Origin: Codonopsis lanceolata
Taxonomy: Eukaryota; Streptophyta; Magnoliopsida; Asterales; Campanulaceae
Assembly: GCA_013146195.2 (NCBI GenBank)
Contig: CM028378.1
Coordinates: 77,157,254 to 77,221,253 of the forward strand
Direction: 5' to 3'
DNA: 64,000 nt
In this document: positions 1 through 11,544 of the stretch, piece by piece
Position numbering within the stretch: the stretch's first letter is position 1
Layout of the letters: every line of letters starts with the position of its first letter
The notes under the pieces: generated by a model
Told to the model about the DNA's origin: nothing
The model's input: only the letters and a program-made list of their open reading frames with translations
Databases searched by the model: none
Translations under genes and position numbers: made by a program

Positions 1-596
1 ACGAAACAGAAACTAGAAAAAGAATAATGTTACAGATCAAAGAAAAAATATATGTGCTACTTGAAGGATATTTTTTTCAAAAAATTTATAACCAAATTGA
101 AGTTCATCATATTGTCCCCAATTTTTTAATATGTGTTTTCTAAGGATAGACAAAAAATTTCGGGTTCTAGTTTGCAAAACCATACTAACTAGCAAATGTT
201 AATTTTTTTATTCGCCCGACACAATCTAGTATTTTAATTTTATTTTTTTATCAAGTTTATACTATTGAGACTTTTTATTAGCTAATATCATATAGAGATA
301 CTCAATTAAATAGATCAGTTTCGATAAAATTACTAACTACAACCATACTAAACTAGATTAGAACTTGAAAGATCAACTTCATTTCTTCTTTGTAAGTGTC
401 ACTTCCATCAATTTAGATTATGAGTTTCAACCAAAAAAAGAACAATGATTTGGAAATAGATCATATTTTTTCATAAATTTATCTAACCAAAAGAAAAAAA
501 AAGTGGTCTAAATGAATGTCTGATAGTTTTTTTCTTTTTACATTTATGTTTTAGTTTTTAATTTTGTAATTAAGTTTAAGTGTTTAACTTTATGAT
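1..596. other. AT-rich intergenic DNA
   Basis: No ORF, RNA gene or recognisable repeat was found here. The sequence is A/T-rich with short homopolymer runs. Confidence 0.5.
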
Positions 597-757
597 CGGG
601 CCGGGCCGCACTTTTCGGGCTTTTTAAGCTCGGGCCTAGCAGGCCGGGCCAAAGAGGCCCGGGTTTTTTCGGGCCTACTAAATTGAGGCCCAGGCCCTTG
701 AAAAGTCGGGTAGGCTGGACCGGGCCTATGGGCCGGGCTCGATTTTGACAGCTCTAG
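597..757. repeat. GGGCC-rich dispersed repeat
   Basis: A sharp GC-rich island in AT-rich DNA, built from repeated CGGGCC/GGCCCG words. It ends in ATTTTGACAGCTCTAG. Plant genomes carry dispersed non-autonomous repeats with this look, and an end resembling CTAGAGCTGTCAAAAT on the other strand is familiar from them. No target duplication was identified and the family is not assigned. The following 758-964 holds nothing recognised. Confidence 0.4.
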
Positions 758-964
758 CCTTTAGAGAGGAGGAGAGAAAGAGAAACAATAATTTGGTTTT
801 AATTATGTTATTAATGTGACATTAAAATGATCATCAATTTCATTCATTTGGGTATTGAGTATCTACCATTTAAAAGGAAACATTAACAATTCTACTAACT
901 AACTCATGTAATTCTATTATAAAAATAATTTAATTTTTATTTGAGTAATAAAAGTATAATAAAA

Positions 965-1415
965 CTAGATTGTGTGCTCGTGCCTATGGCACGGCGTTAA
1001 TACGTGAGCAGATTATTAAATGAAATTCAACAAAAATATTGAGAAATATGAGTAGGGGAGTTGGAGAGAGAGAGATAGGTAGTTGTACAACCGCCTTCGC
1101 ACATGTGAAAACATGTTTTAATTGTCACACTAAGATTTCGATAAAGAAATAAATTTCAACCTTTAAATAACTTTTGTCAATTGAACATGTGCGAGTATGA
1201 GCTCTATTGTATTATAGATGAACATAATCAATTATTTTCTTAGTTGATGAACCTTTTAAACTTTATTTACAAATTTGTAAGATTTTTGCAATTCAGTTTA
1301 TAATTGAATAATATTAAAATACTATTTTATATTTACATTTATATCATGTAATAATATTTTATAAAATAACAATGTACAAAAAATCTATCCGTGCAGAGTA
1401 TGGGTTAGATACTAG
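965..1415. mobile_element. Segment with Helitron 3'-like ends on both sides
   Basis: The left edge reads A|CTAG followed by the hairpin CGTGCC-TAT-GGCACG, which on the minus strand is a Helitron 3' end (hairpin, then CTAG, then T). The right edge has CCGTGC... followed by ATACTAG|T, a plus-strand Helitron-like 3' end. Helitrons end in CTRR and insert between A and T, and both edges fit. Two 3' ends facing outward are not a normal single Helitron, so this may be two truncated copies. No coding capacity is seen. Confidence 0.3.
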
Positions 1416-1525
1416 TATTTATAGTAATATAGTAACATCTATGTATAGTTGAGCACCAGTTCTTGTTTTTGTTGAGAGCTATTTCTAATGTTTGCCAGTT
1501 TGATTTGATCCTTTTTAAAACACAG

Positions 1526-2245
1526 AAGCTCAAGCGATTACTCAACCGAATAGATATTTGGTAATTGCTACAAGGCCTGACAATTACAAACCAAAACCTA
1601 CTAATCCAACCAACCCAATTTGAAAATTACCCGACCCATTTTATTTTATTTTTGGTAGAAATGGCTATGGATTACCCATTTTGACTCAAAAAAATTAATG
1701 TGTCGATTTGAGTTGGGTTAAAACAGGTCAAACCCATTATCCATTTTAACTCGTTATTTTTTGCTAGATAAACCTAAGTTTTTTTATAAAAAATTGTGGG
1801 TCAAAACTGGTCACCCCGTTCTAACCCATCACACATTTTGACCCGGTTAATTTTGGGTGGTTATAAGTTATAACAGGTTACGATCCATTTCAACCCAACC
1901 CACCCAATCGCCAGCCCTAATTGCTACTAGTGGTGGTCTAAACCAACAAAGAACTAGGGTAAGTCTCTCTATATGCTCATTGGTGATTTGAGTTCATGAG
2001 TTTATGTTACTTATTCTAAATCTTATTGCAGTTAGATCCTTGTTTGTTGTTTTAAGCTAGTCCTGATATGTGCTCATTCTCCTTGCAGGCTATTCAGCTG
2101 AGCAAGTTTGATTATCGACTTGCAAACAAATTGGAAACAGACTTGCAAAAGCTAGGATGTTGAGTAAACTACCACGCCTTAATGTTCACTCGAGCCTATA
2201 GTTGAAATGGATGAAAATTTGGTCCAGGGGATGAGGACAATTATA
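1526..2245 (+). pseudogene. GDP-fucose protein O-fucosyltransferase-like pseudogene fragment
   Basis: After an acceptor-like AACACAG, 1526-1571 joined to 1928-1958 encodes a stretch containing NRYLVIATSGGLNQQRT, the start of the plant O-fucosyltransferase domain (PF10250). A donor GTAAGT follows at 1959. A second exon after CTTGCAG starts at 2089 and reads SKFDYRLANKLETDLQKL, then in-frame stops around VNYHAL; this is another conserved block of the family. Family members act as Golgi-type glycosyltransferases. The exons that should lie between the two blocks are absent, the arginine after QKLGC has become TGA, and a 348-bp hAT-like element interrupts the first exon. It is a dead fragment. The family call comes from remembered motif similarity, not a search. 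Confidence 0.6.
1572..1919. mobile_element. hAT-like MITE inside the O-FucT exon
   Basis: The element is flanked by a perfect 8-bp direct repeat ATTGCTAC (1564-1571 and 1920-1927), the target-duplication length of hAT transposons. Its ends are imperfect inverted repeats (AAGGCCTGACAATT on the left, TAGGGCTGGCGATT read inward from the right, 10 of 14 matching). The interior is rich in ACCCATTT/GGGTCAAA words and has no ORF. Removing it restores a continuous O-fucosyltransferase reading frame. A related copy lies at 30258-30520. Confidence 0.7.
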
Positions 2246-2621
2246 ACTATTACATAAAAAACATAGAAATTACAATTGTTCCTTGCGCGTTTTCATACAG
2301 AGTTGACAATTTTCGTTTAAAAATCTCTTCATATTCCCTAAATAGTAAAAAAAAAAAAACTTTAACCATGTTGAAGAGACAAAAGTCTTACTTTAAAAAT
2401 AGAACAGACACACACAACTGCACATTACAATTTAAACAACTAAACATGTAACAATAGCTCAAAAACCATTACACCGAACAAATATTGAAACAACAAATTC
2501 ACAATTTAAATCCAAGTAAATAGGTAAATCAAAAAAGCCCTAATTTCAAGAAAGTGACGATTAACAAACACAAACCAAGTACCCAACAAGGCAAAAATTA
2601 AATTAATTTCAAATTTTGTAC
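2246..2621. other. AT-rich spacer
   Basis: No gene or repeat was recognised between the O-FucT remnant and the copia LTR. The first roughly 70 bp expected for that LTR are missing, so this spacer abuts a deletion or rearrangement point near 2622. Confidence 0.4.
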
Positions 2622-3352
2622 ACTTAAAATCTTTTGTATAAGTTCTTTGAAAGATACTTACAATCAATTGAAAAGATTGAAGTAGCGGAAGACTTTCAAA
2701 GTAGCTGTTTCAAGTCTGCCAATAAGGACTACCGGTAGACCTTTTACAGGTTACTTAAGTTCTGCTGTTTAAAGAATAAAGATAACTAAAGTAATAAACA
2801 GTTCAAACAGAGACAAACAGTAAAGAAATAACACAAGTAATTTTGGGATGGTTCACACTATAAAGAGTGCTACGTCCACCACCAAGGCAGTCAACCTTGG
2901 ATTTAAATAGTGCACTATGTTTTCCACTAGATCTATTACAAAGAATATTCCTAATGGATCGTGTACAAAATATTGACTTGTGTTTGGGGTCTAAGGAATT
3001 AAATATCTGTATAAACAAGATATTTAATTCGTGCAGAAGTATAGTTAGTGAATGAATAACAACAAGAAGTAGAGAAATAAATGTTGATGCACGACTTCTT
3101 GTTGTTGACGAGGACTTCTAGATCTGTTGAGGATCTCTTGAATGCACTGAGTTGTAAGACTTGGAGTTGTAGAGTTTCAGAGCAATTCTTCAAGTGTTCG
3201 ATCGATTCTATACTTCGTTGTTTTTCCAGTCTTTAAGGGCAGCATTTATAGCAGGTGCACTCAAAAAGATCCGTTGGAGAAGATGAAGACTATAACAGCT
3301 CTGTTAGGTAAAATGCATTAAATGCATGGGGCTGTCACTCAGAAAATTCGTC
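2622..3352 (-). repeat. Copia 3' LTR, truncated at both ends
   Basis: Nearly identical to 18298-19020, from the TTTGTATAAGTTCTTTGAAA word through TCACTCAGAAAATTCGT. The LTR start seen at 18238 (TGTGGGTCCC) is absent here, and at 3352 the match stops abruptly, which marks the edge of foreign DNA. Confidence 0.8.
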
Positions 3353-3589
3353 TTCACGGATATCTAGAGCGATTTGAGATCTTCTAAAACTTGGGCAATC
3401 TAGGTGTCGAATCGAGAGTTGTTACGACACGGTAGGTGACATGCGCTTTCCCTTTCGCTTTATTCGGTTTGCGAAAAGTCTTCTGCTTTTCGAAAAGCTT
3501 AGCTTGATGTGTCAGGGAATGTCTCAGTTTAATTTCAAACAGTGATGAGATAAATTTAAACTGATCCATTTAATCATTGCCGGATATGT

Positions 3590-5850
3590 GTGAGGTTCCC
3601 GGGAAATGTGCTCCCGCGCCCCGCGCGCCCTTGGATAGGGGTGCGCGTACGTGCGGATGCGGGACACCACTGCTCTCGTTCCACCCTCCCTTGTTTAGGG
3701 AAGACGAAATCCAAAGTGCGAGAGGAGTCTTTGTCTATATTAGCACGTTGGAATGTGCCTCGGTTGCCTGAGTGAATTTTGTATCCAATATGGGAACTTA
3801 TGGTTTTCCATGTCAAGTTATCCCTTATTTCGTGGATAACGGGATATGGAATGCATTACTCTTCCATTCCCATCCTCCCTTTATCTTTCAGGGGAAAATA
3901 GAGAAGTGCAAGAAAGAATATTGCGACGCCCCACTATAGATTTTATGAAAATAGCCTTATGGCCTATTTAGGATCACTATGAGTGCTTTGGGTTTTCTCG
4001 TCCAAGTTATCCCTTGTTTAGGGGATACCGGGACATAGGAATACATCACCTTTCCATTCTCATTCTCCCTTGTTTAGGGAGAACATTGAAAGTGCAAAGA
4101 AAGATGTTGCGAGGCCCCACTGGATCCAAAATGTTTTAGAGTCGCCACCTTTATTTTAAGGCAAAAATAAAGGAAAACGAAAAAAACCGAGATTTTAGAA
4201 AGCGGGTTCGGAGGCTAAGTTACGAGTTGGGAAGGTGCTAGGCACCCAACTCGCCCTTCGATCTCGAAACATTTTTGGCAAGTATGCTTATTGTCACATT
4301 TACTTAGCAAATAAATAAGGTCTTATTTTGACAAGGAGAATTAAGCAGATACATTCGTGGCCACATTATTTACTGGACTCATGTCTCTTTCAATAATTAC
4401 GAGACACATTTAAAAATATTTGGCCATTATAACGGCTCTTTTTAGTATTATTTCCTAATAAAATCCGGGCAAAGAAATAACTTGCTTATATTTTGATATT
4501 GAACCGGACCGGAAATAATACATTTACAAATAAAGACTTTATTGAATAAATAAAGTAAATAAATACAAACTCATCTAAAAATATTTTGCCATAATAACGG
4601 CTACATTTAGTACTATTTCCTAATAAAATCCGGGCAGCACAACTACTTATATATCTACATTGGGCCGGATGAAATAATACTATTACATAGAAATAAAAGA
4701 CTTTAACAAATAAAGGTTACAAGCCGTAGGGGTGTGCTCGCTCTGTCCCTCGGGGAGAGAGAGTCTTTTTAGTGCAGTGCAGTTCAGTTGAAATTGTGTG
4801 TTGTGTGAATTTGGGCGTAAGCGCTCTGAAAGTTACTTTTCGGCCTCGGGATCGGGGCAGGGTAACTGTTTATTTCTGGTTGTTTGTTTGATTGGAAAAG
4901 GCTGAATTTGGGCAGAGTAATGGCTTACTACTAGCTATTTCTGCCTTTTAAATCAGGCAGAGCAACTGCTCTATCCACGATTTTTGGACCGGGGAAAAAG
5001 GGTGGATACCTAGGCTGGGGGCTAAGGTACACTTCTACGGTTGGATTTGTGTTTGGCGGAGGTTTGGCGGGGTTTCGAGGCTTTGTGGTGATCTATCGCT
5101 ATTTTATTTCTTCAACGAGAGGCAGAGAGAAATTTTACGGATGAATTGAGCGCTGAATGAAGGAGCCGGACACTGCTATTTATAGGAAGGAGCTGGGACA
5201 TCGTTGGAATTTTGTGATTTCTCTCCGTGCATCAGGGAGTTGTACACCGCGTTTGATGAATTGCATTTTACGGCAAATGGAGTGATGAACAGTGCTTGGA
5301 GAGTGGGGTTTGGGTGCCACCCTATAGGGGTTTGGGCGCCACACCCAAACCCTTGGTAGGTGGTGCCCAAACCTCAAACATTGCTCAATTTTGACACTTT
5401 GGCCCCTGCAATTTGTCCTTTTGTGCATCCTGCTTTGTCCTTTTGCAATTTTGACCACAGCAACTTGACATTTGTTAATGTTTTAACGAGTTCTTGATAT
5501 TTTTTGTCATGTCATGTATGAAGTCGAAATTGGGGTGTCTAGAGCCCCTCAACGATGGAGTCTGCAACCTGCGAGTAGGCGAACATCGTTGATTAGAATA
5601 GACTCTCCAATTTCGTTTCTTTTCAAACGAGGAGAAATATGCGTAGCGATTATAATGCAGCAATTTATCAAACCTCCATATCCTAGACATTTTTAGTCAG
5701 TTATAGCAGGTTATCGTAGTTTTTAAGCAGATCTGCAAATTAAATGCTCTGATGGTCGGACCTACTAATGTAGGCTGCCTACGTATCCCTTAATAAAAGG
5801 AATCAGACCAAACGTAGTTCGGCCTCAAGCCGAAACAAACAACCAAATGC
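3590..5850. repeat. Conserved noncoding retroelement-like module, copy 1
   Basis: A noncoding region shared with 35505-37790. Shared blocks include repeated CCCTTGTTTAGGG words, GGGAAGGTGCTAGGCACCCA (near 4228), the CTTGGCATTTGTTAA-type block, a paired AACGATGGAGTCT...AACATCGTTGAT segment, GGCTGCCTACGTATCCCTTA and ACCAAACGTAGTTCGGCC (near 5810). Similar conserved words recur in dispersed plant retroelement noncoding regions, but the exact family is not identified. 3353-3589 is foreign DNA of unknown origin between the copia LTR and this module. No real ORF is seen. Confidence 0.55.
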
Positions 5851-5881
5851 AGACAAGTGTTATGTGGAAAGATAGTTGTAA

Positions 5882-6738
5882 TATCCATTACAACCTAGTG
5901 AAAAAAGCACATATCAAAATGCAATATCCATTGCATCGTAACATCAAACGCAATATCCATTGCGCCACCAAGAAACAAAATGCAATATCCATTGCATTAA
6001 CACGGAAAATAGATGCAATATCCATTGCATCGCGACAAACAATATCCATTGCGTCGACACAAACTTAATGCAATATCCATTGCATTAACACGGAAAAAAC
6101 GGATGCAATATCCATTGCATCGTGACCTAAACGCAATATACATTGCGTCGACACGGAGAAAACGGATGCAATATCCATTGCATCGCAACACAAAACGCCA
6201 ATATCCATTGCATCGACACAAACTTAATGCAATATCCATTGCATTAACACGAAAACGGATGCAATATCCATTGCATCAGTGACCTTGACACAAACGCAAT
6301 ATCCATTGCGTCGACCACGAAAAATAATATCCATTGCGTTAACAGATGCAATATCCATTGCACGCACAGCAATATCCATTGCGTCGACACGAACCTAAAT
6401 GCAATATCCATTGCATTAACACGGAAAATAGATGCAATATCCATTGCATTGTGACACAAACAATATCCATTGCGTCGACACAAAACAAAATGCAATATCC
6501 ATTGCATTAACACGAGAAAAACGGATGCAATATCATTTGCATTGTAGACAAAACTGCAATATCCATTGCATCGACGAAAACAAATATCCATTGCATGCAA
6601 TATCCATTGCGTCGACCGCACGAACTAAATGCAATATCCATTGCATTAACAGAAAATAGATGCAATATCCATTGCATCGACACAAACGCAATATCCATTG
6701 CGTCGACACAAAAAACAAAATGCAATATCCATTGCATC
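5882..6738. repeat. Tandem array of short hairpins, TGCAATATCCATTGCA type
   Basis: About 28 copies of a 16-18 base dyad with centre ATCC and arms such as ATGCAAT/ATTGCAT, spaced about 26-35 bp. Three contexts alternate: copies followed by TAACAC, copies preceded by GG and followed by TCGTGAC-like sequence, and copies with arms CGCAAT/ATTGCG followed by TCGACAC. Outer stem bases change in pairs (T with A, C with G). The first copy (5877-5896) has arms GTTGTAAT/ATTACAAC. Open frames through the array are a by-product of the repetition. Confidence 0.9.
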
Positions 6739-6756
6739 CAAAACGCATAATCTTTT

Positions 6757-7145
6757 TGAAAATGGGCTTTCCCGGCCAGGAAAGCTTTGAACTTTTGAAA
6801 ATTGGCTTTCCCCGCCACGAGGAAAGCTTTGGAACTTTTGAAAATGGGCTTTCCCCGGCCAAAGAAACTTTTTGAACTTCTTTTTGAAAATTGGGCTTTC
6901 CCAGCACAGGGAAAGCTTTTGAACTTCTTTTTTTTTTTTTTAATTAGCTTTCCCCGGCATAGGGAAAGCTGAACTCTTGAAAATGGGCTTTCCAGCATAG
7001 GAAAGAACTTATTTTAAAATGGGCTTTCCCCAAAGCGAGGAAAAGCTTTTGAACTTTGAAAATAGGCTTTCCCCAGCATAGGGAAAGCTTTTGAACTTTT
7101 TGAAAATGGGCTTTCCCCAGCATAGGGAAAGCTTTTGAATTTTTT
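6757..7145. repeat. Second tandem hairpin array, GGCTTTCCCC...GGGAAAGC type
   Basis: About nine degenerate copies of a roughly 42-bp unit. Each has an inverted pair GCTTTCCC / GGGAAAGC around a short loop such as CAGCATA, followed by TTTTGAACTTTTTGAAAAT. It begins directly after the first hairpin array and is unrelated to it in sequence. Confidence 0.85.
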
Positions 7146-9254
7146 TTCTCTTTTTTTTTTTGGAAAGGGGCTTACCTTTGCCCATTGAATTTTCTCGACT
7201 TTTTCATAAAAGCGGCGTCTCAAGGCGACTTCCGGGGATGAGCTTTCCTTTTGTCACTTTTGATGATCTTTGTGGAGGATCTTTGGGAAGTGATCTTGAG
7301 ATCCGCGGATCATTCATAGGCCGATGTGGCGAAGACACGATAAGATCAGAAAGATGCAAGCAAAAGATACAAGCATGCGAATGTAATTTTTCTTTTTCTT
7401 AGAGAAGGACTTTTGAATGTGCATGTGTCATCTGTTTCTTAAACATTGTTAAGAGCAGGATAAGGCAATGTGATGAAAATGCAATATGAGAAGCTTGAGA
7501 TGTGACTTTTAGTTGGCTTTGGAGGGTTAGGTGTACGGGAGTTGATGGTGATATTTGAGATGAAGGTGAAGGAAGTTTCGGGTTGCTCTTTTTTTTTTTG
7601 GTCTTTGACTAGTGCATCATTCAAGAAAGGAATTCAATCGAAAATTAGTAAATCCTACTAATCGATGCCTCGGAGGGCCACTTCTTCTTTTGCTTTTTTT
7701 TTTTTTTGTTTTTTTGTGCTCTAACTTTTGCCTGGCCGCCCTTTGGGTTTTCAACCTAGCGAGATTTTACCTTATAGGGAGCCGATCTTTCAATGCATGT
7801 GAAGATAAGCGCTTTGTTTTCAAGGATCATGCCTTTGTAGTTTCTTCGTTTCTTCACAGAAATGGAAATGGCAATTGCTTGGAGAGGATGAGTCTTTATG
7901 TATCCCATGAGTTTGGCGGGAAGCCCAGGGATGAATTTGATCAATCAAATTTTGCATGGCCAGGTGTTCTTGGAGAAATTAACTAGGGATAGCCCCATAC
8001 AAACTCGATTTGGAGAGACTTTTGTGGGAGATAGAAATGAGTATGCTCGAGAGAAAGGATGACTCTAATGGACAAAAGAAGAGTCATGATCGAGTTTATT
8101 GCCAAGTATCATGAGTTTCATGGACCCTACTTAACATTTATCTTTTGATAATTTCATGTGTCTTTAGCAAGGAGTTACGTCACGGATCGGATCACGTTAC
8201 AACCGATTGAAAGCGAGCTATAGGTTGCAACTAGGTTGGGGTGTAGTGTTTAAGTGTTTGGGATGGATTAGTTTTAGGGTTGAGGATTTGGTTGGCCTCT
8301 GATTCAAATGTATTTTGGTTTGTGGATTGTGTGTATTTTTTTTTGAAAGGCGGTCAGAAGGGACCATTGGTACGCTTTTTAAGTCGTGGGTTTGGATAGA
8401 AAGTTGGTTTTGGACACGGTTGTGGATATGGTTGGGAGGTCGGCTTTTGGCTTTGGTTGTGGGGTATGGGGTGGTCCAAGAGTGATTGATATTTTTCTTT
8501 TTTGCAGAGAGATTTGGAGAAATTGCTCGGAGAGGGTCTTTTTTCTCTTTTTTTTTCTTCTTTTTTTTTGAGAGAGAAATTTTGAGAAATCTCTCAAGAG
8601 AGGTTTCTTTTCTTTTTTCTTTTTTTGACCTCTCGGGCAATTTGGAGAGTGCTTGAAGAGATATCGTCTGCTCTCTTTTGGGACAAGAAGGTTGTCACTC
8701 TTGGTGGATGTATATATAAGGGTGAAGCAGCCCCAGTTTTGGGAAGTTGGATCTTAGGGATGGTTAGACTTTGGTGTATGGTGGATTTGTTCAGGTATTT
8801 GGAAGAGGTTTGGTGTATGGTTGGAAGCCCCTAGTGTGCCATTTAATAGCTCGGTCGCAATGAGTCGAAGATGACATTTCACCAAGGCAGAAGGTTGCTT
8901 CATCGAACAAATTTTTTAATGGTTTGTGGGCCCATATTTTGAAATGACTCATTATCAACCCGTGTAGTTTTATCATGTTTTGCAGTCGACTCGTCAAAAT
9001 TTTTTTTTTTTTTTTACAAATACTTTGGCTATATGTGCTCAAAGATCAAGAAGAAGACTCGACAAGCTAGTAAGAATTTATCAGATTCGAATATAGATAG
9101 ATACCTTTGCAAAGCTCGATCTGAGGACATGATTGGACTTTTGAAAGAACAGAGACCAAATGGTGGTGAGCACACTCTGCAAAGATGGATAGATTAAGTA
9201 GGCATCAATATGGAAAAGAGAATACCTGGTTTGAAAGCCTAGTCTTGAATTGTT
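7146..9254. other. Unassigned noncoding DNA between arrays and gap
   Basis: Contains T-rich tracts and several weak ORFs without recognisable domains. It probably belongs to the same inserted element as the module and arrays. No gene is supported. Confidence 0.4.
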
Positions 9255-9354
9255 NNNNNNNNNNNNNNNNNNNNNNNNNNNNNNNNNNNNNNNNNNNNNN
9301 NNNNNNNNNNNNNNNNNNNNNNNNNNNNNNNNNNNNNNNNNNNNNNNNNNNNNN
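9255..9354. other. Assembly gap (100 N)
   Basis: Exactly 100 unresolved bases, the conventional size for a gap of unknown length. ORFs drawn across it are meaningless. Confidence 0.99.
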
Positions 9355-10720
9355 CGAAGAGTCGACTTCCTCATTGTCTCCCCGAGAGAGCGCTGATCGC
9401 CTCACGAATGGGTGCTTGCAAGTTGTTCTTCACTTTCTCCACCCACGCTTTTAGTTGAAGATGATGGCACGAAGTTGAGGCGGTTCGAAGAATACACGGC
9501 ACATGTTAGGTTAGTGTTAGTAAACATGTCATGCACCCTTTCTTGAAAAAAGCCCCTTGTCAATAAGGTGGCTTGTGCGATAGGCGTCCGGAGGGAAGAG
9601 ATTCCTCGGCATCTTCCTTGTGATTCCCTAGGGGTATCAACTCCCTCATTGCTTCCCAGGCATGAATAGCCTCGGCAATGGTTGCCTCAAGTGCTCCACG
9701 AAATGCTGCCAGATGATGGTGGAGATGGTCTTGAGCGGTGATAGAAATGGGGCGGCCTCTAATCCATCCTCGAAGAGCGTTCTTGTTCATAAGTTCCATC
9801 CTTTGATAGAATTCTTACGCGAGAAAGATCTGTAATCTTTGTCGTTGAGGCAGAAGAGTGGAAGTATACCAGAGGCGTTCATATCCTCGCATGCCTTGAC
9901 TCCGGCGGCTATTGTGCGAGGCCGATTGAAGGTCGATGCATTTCATTCCTGGGAATGTAGGTACGCTTGGGTCCGAGCTACGATGATGTCGAAGCGAGAG
10001 GCGGAAAAGTGGGATATCCTTGAAGGTTGACATCCAAGCTTGGTGGAATGTCTTTCTGGTCTAACACTTTCCCGCTTGCCACGCTTGATTTTGAAGTTTT
10101 TGCCTCGAAAGAAATGTAAAAAAAATTAGGCTTTTACCTCAAGAACTAAACAAGCGTAAATTTCAAGGTTTTCTCGAGATTATTGAAATTTTTGAAATGA
10201 AAACTTGAAACCCTAGAATGTTTAGAGTATCCAAACCGAGAAATGTATAACGTAAGTTTTTCAAGAGAGTAAACATTGAAAGCATATAAACGATCATTGT
10301 TAGTTTCTAGGTTTTTAAGAACAACAATGGCGAAACTGTTAGAAACTCGAAAGTGACCGTTTGAATTCCAAAACAATTTAGGTTATGAAATGAAATGCAA
10401 AACAGTAAACAATAAGTTTCAAGTAGTAGAGTAGAGAAGAACATACCATTGATGTTTGATGAGAAGAAGAAACAAGAAGATTTGGGAATACAGAAAGCAG
10501 CTATACACTAGAGAGAGTTTGAATAGAGAGAGAAATATTTTATCAAAGGGGTTTCAGAAAGTTTTGCAAAAGGCGGTTCAAGGTCTATTTAAAGGCAAGA
10601 AAATTTTAGCGCAAAAGCGGGAACTTAAGATATTTTCTAAGTACCAAATTTTATCCTTGACCCCCTTTATTGCTTTAGAAACCTCTTTAAAAAAATAGAC
10701 TAAGTAAAGAAACTAACCTT
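9355..10720 (-). other. Unassigned segment with promoter-like end on minus strand
   Basis: On the minus strand there is a TATA-like TTTAAATAGACC near 10580-10592, a CT-rich leader, and ATG immediately followed by a donor-like GTATGTTC near 10445. Downstream short ORFs (9815-10033, 9560-9799) match no family I recognise. This may be the 5' end of a gene carried by the inserted element, cut by the N gap. Confidence 0.25.
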
Positions 10721-10823
10721 TAAGTCTTCCGCTCAAGGAAGCTACGCCTTCAGGTCGGCCTAAAACTAAGTCTACCTAAGGTATGAAAGAAAAGTAATAA
10801 AACTTTGAAATTAAGCAAGGGGA

Positions 10824-11540
10824 TCAATCATACCAAGATTTCTCCTTAAATAAGCAAACCCGGTGGCATCCGGTGGCTTTGTGAGAATGTCGGCCTAATT
10901 GATGCTCGGTTGGAACATATTCCGCATCGATGTTACCTTTCTCCACATGATCTTTGAGGAAGTGATAACGAATATCAATGTGCTTTGTCTTGGAGTGCAT
11001 CATCGGATTTTTGGAGAGGCGAATTGCCGATGTGTTGTCACACATAATTGGACAATTTGCGATCTTGATGTTGTAGTCCACTAGTTGTTGCTTCATCCAT
11101 AGGAGTTGAGAGCAACAAGCTGCAAAGAATGTATTCGACTTACGTGGTTGAGTTTGCAAGCGATCCTTGTTTCTTGCAAGACCATGAGACAAGTCTATTT
11201 CCAAGGAATTGACAAGTCCCACCTGGTGCTTCTTTTACGCTCACTGCGAGGTGCATAATCTGCATCCGAGTATCCAACTAGATCGAAATTGTTGTGTTTG
11301 GAATACGGATGCCTAGATTTGTTGTTCTTGAAACATATCGATGATACGTTTGGCGGCAAGCAAATGTGATTCCTTTGGATGCACTGAAATCTTGCACAAA
11401 CACAAGCGACAAAGAAACATAATGTCGGGTCTCTTGGCGGCAAGGTAAGGTAAAAAGTGAACCTATGATTCCTCGGTACTTGGTCATGTTCTCTTGCTTT
11501 CCCTTTTCATCTTTGTCAAGATGGCGATCGGTAGACATTG
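10824..11540 (-). pseudogene. Copia pol: end of RT and RNase H
   Basis: The minus strand encodes the copia RNase H block with SQLLWMKQQLVDYNI, PIMCDNTSAIRLSKNP, HSKTKHIDIRYHFLKDHV and EYVPTEHQL, typical of the end of Ty1-copia polyproteins. The catalytic block that normally precedes SQLLWM (with the AEAEY-type glutamate) is mostly deleted. 11278-11538 carries the RT-connection region in another frame. Several frameshifts make it non-functional. 10720-10823 is copia 3' internal or foreign sequence; I could not place the junction precisely. Confidence 0.75.
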
Positions 11541-11544
11541 GAGT

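Noticed and set aside
5847..6659. ORFs of 73-163 aa through the hairpin arrays on both strands
   Set aside because: Frames open only because a repeat without stops is iterated; the peptides are repeats such as NGYCI or QYPLH.
5882..6738. CRISPR-like array
   Set aside because: Repeats are hairpins with spacers that are themselves repeated, and the context is a plant genome without cas genes.
8218..8640. 140-aa K-rich minus-strand ORF
   Set aside because: Arises from T-rich tracts; no domain, no conserved motif.
9081..9454. ORFs crossing the N gap
   Set aside because: They depend on unknown bases.
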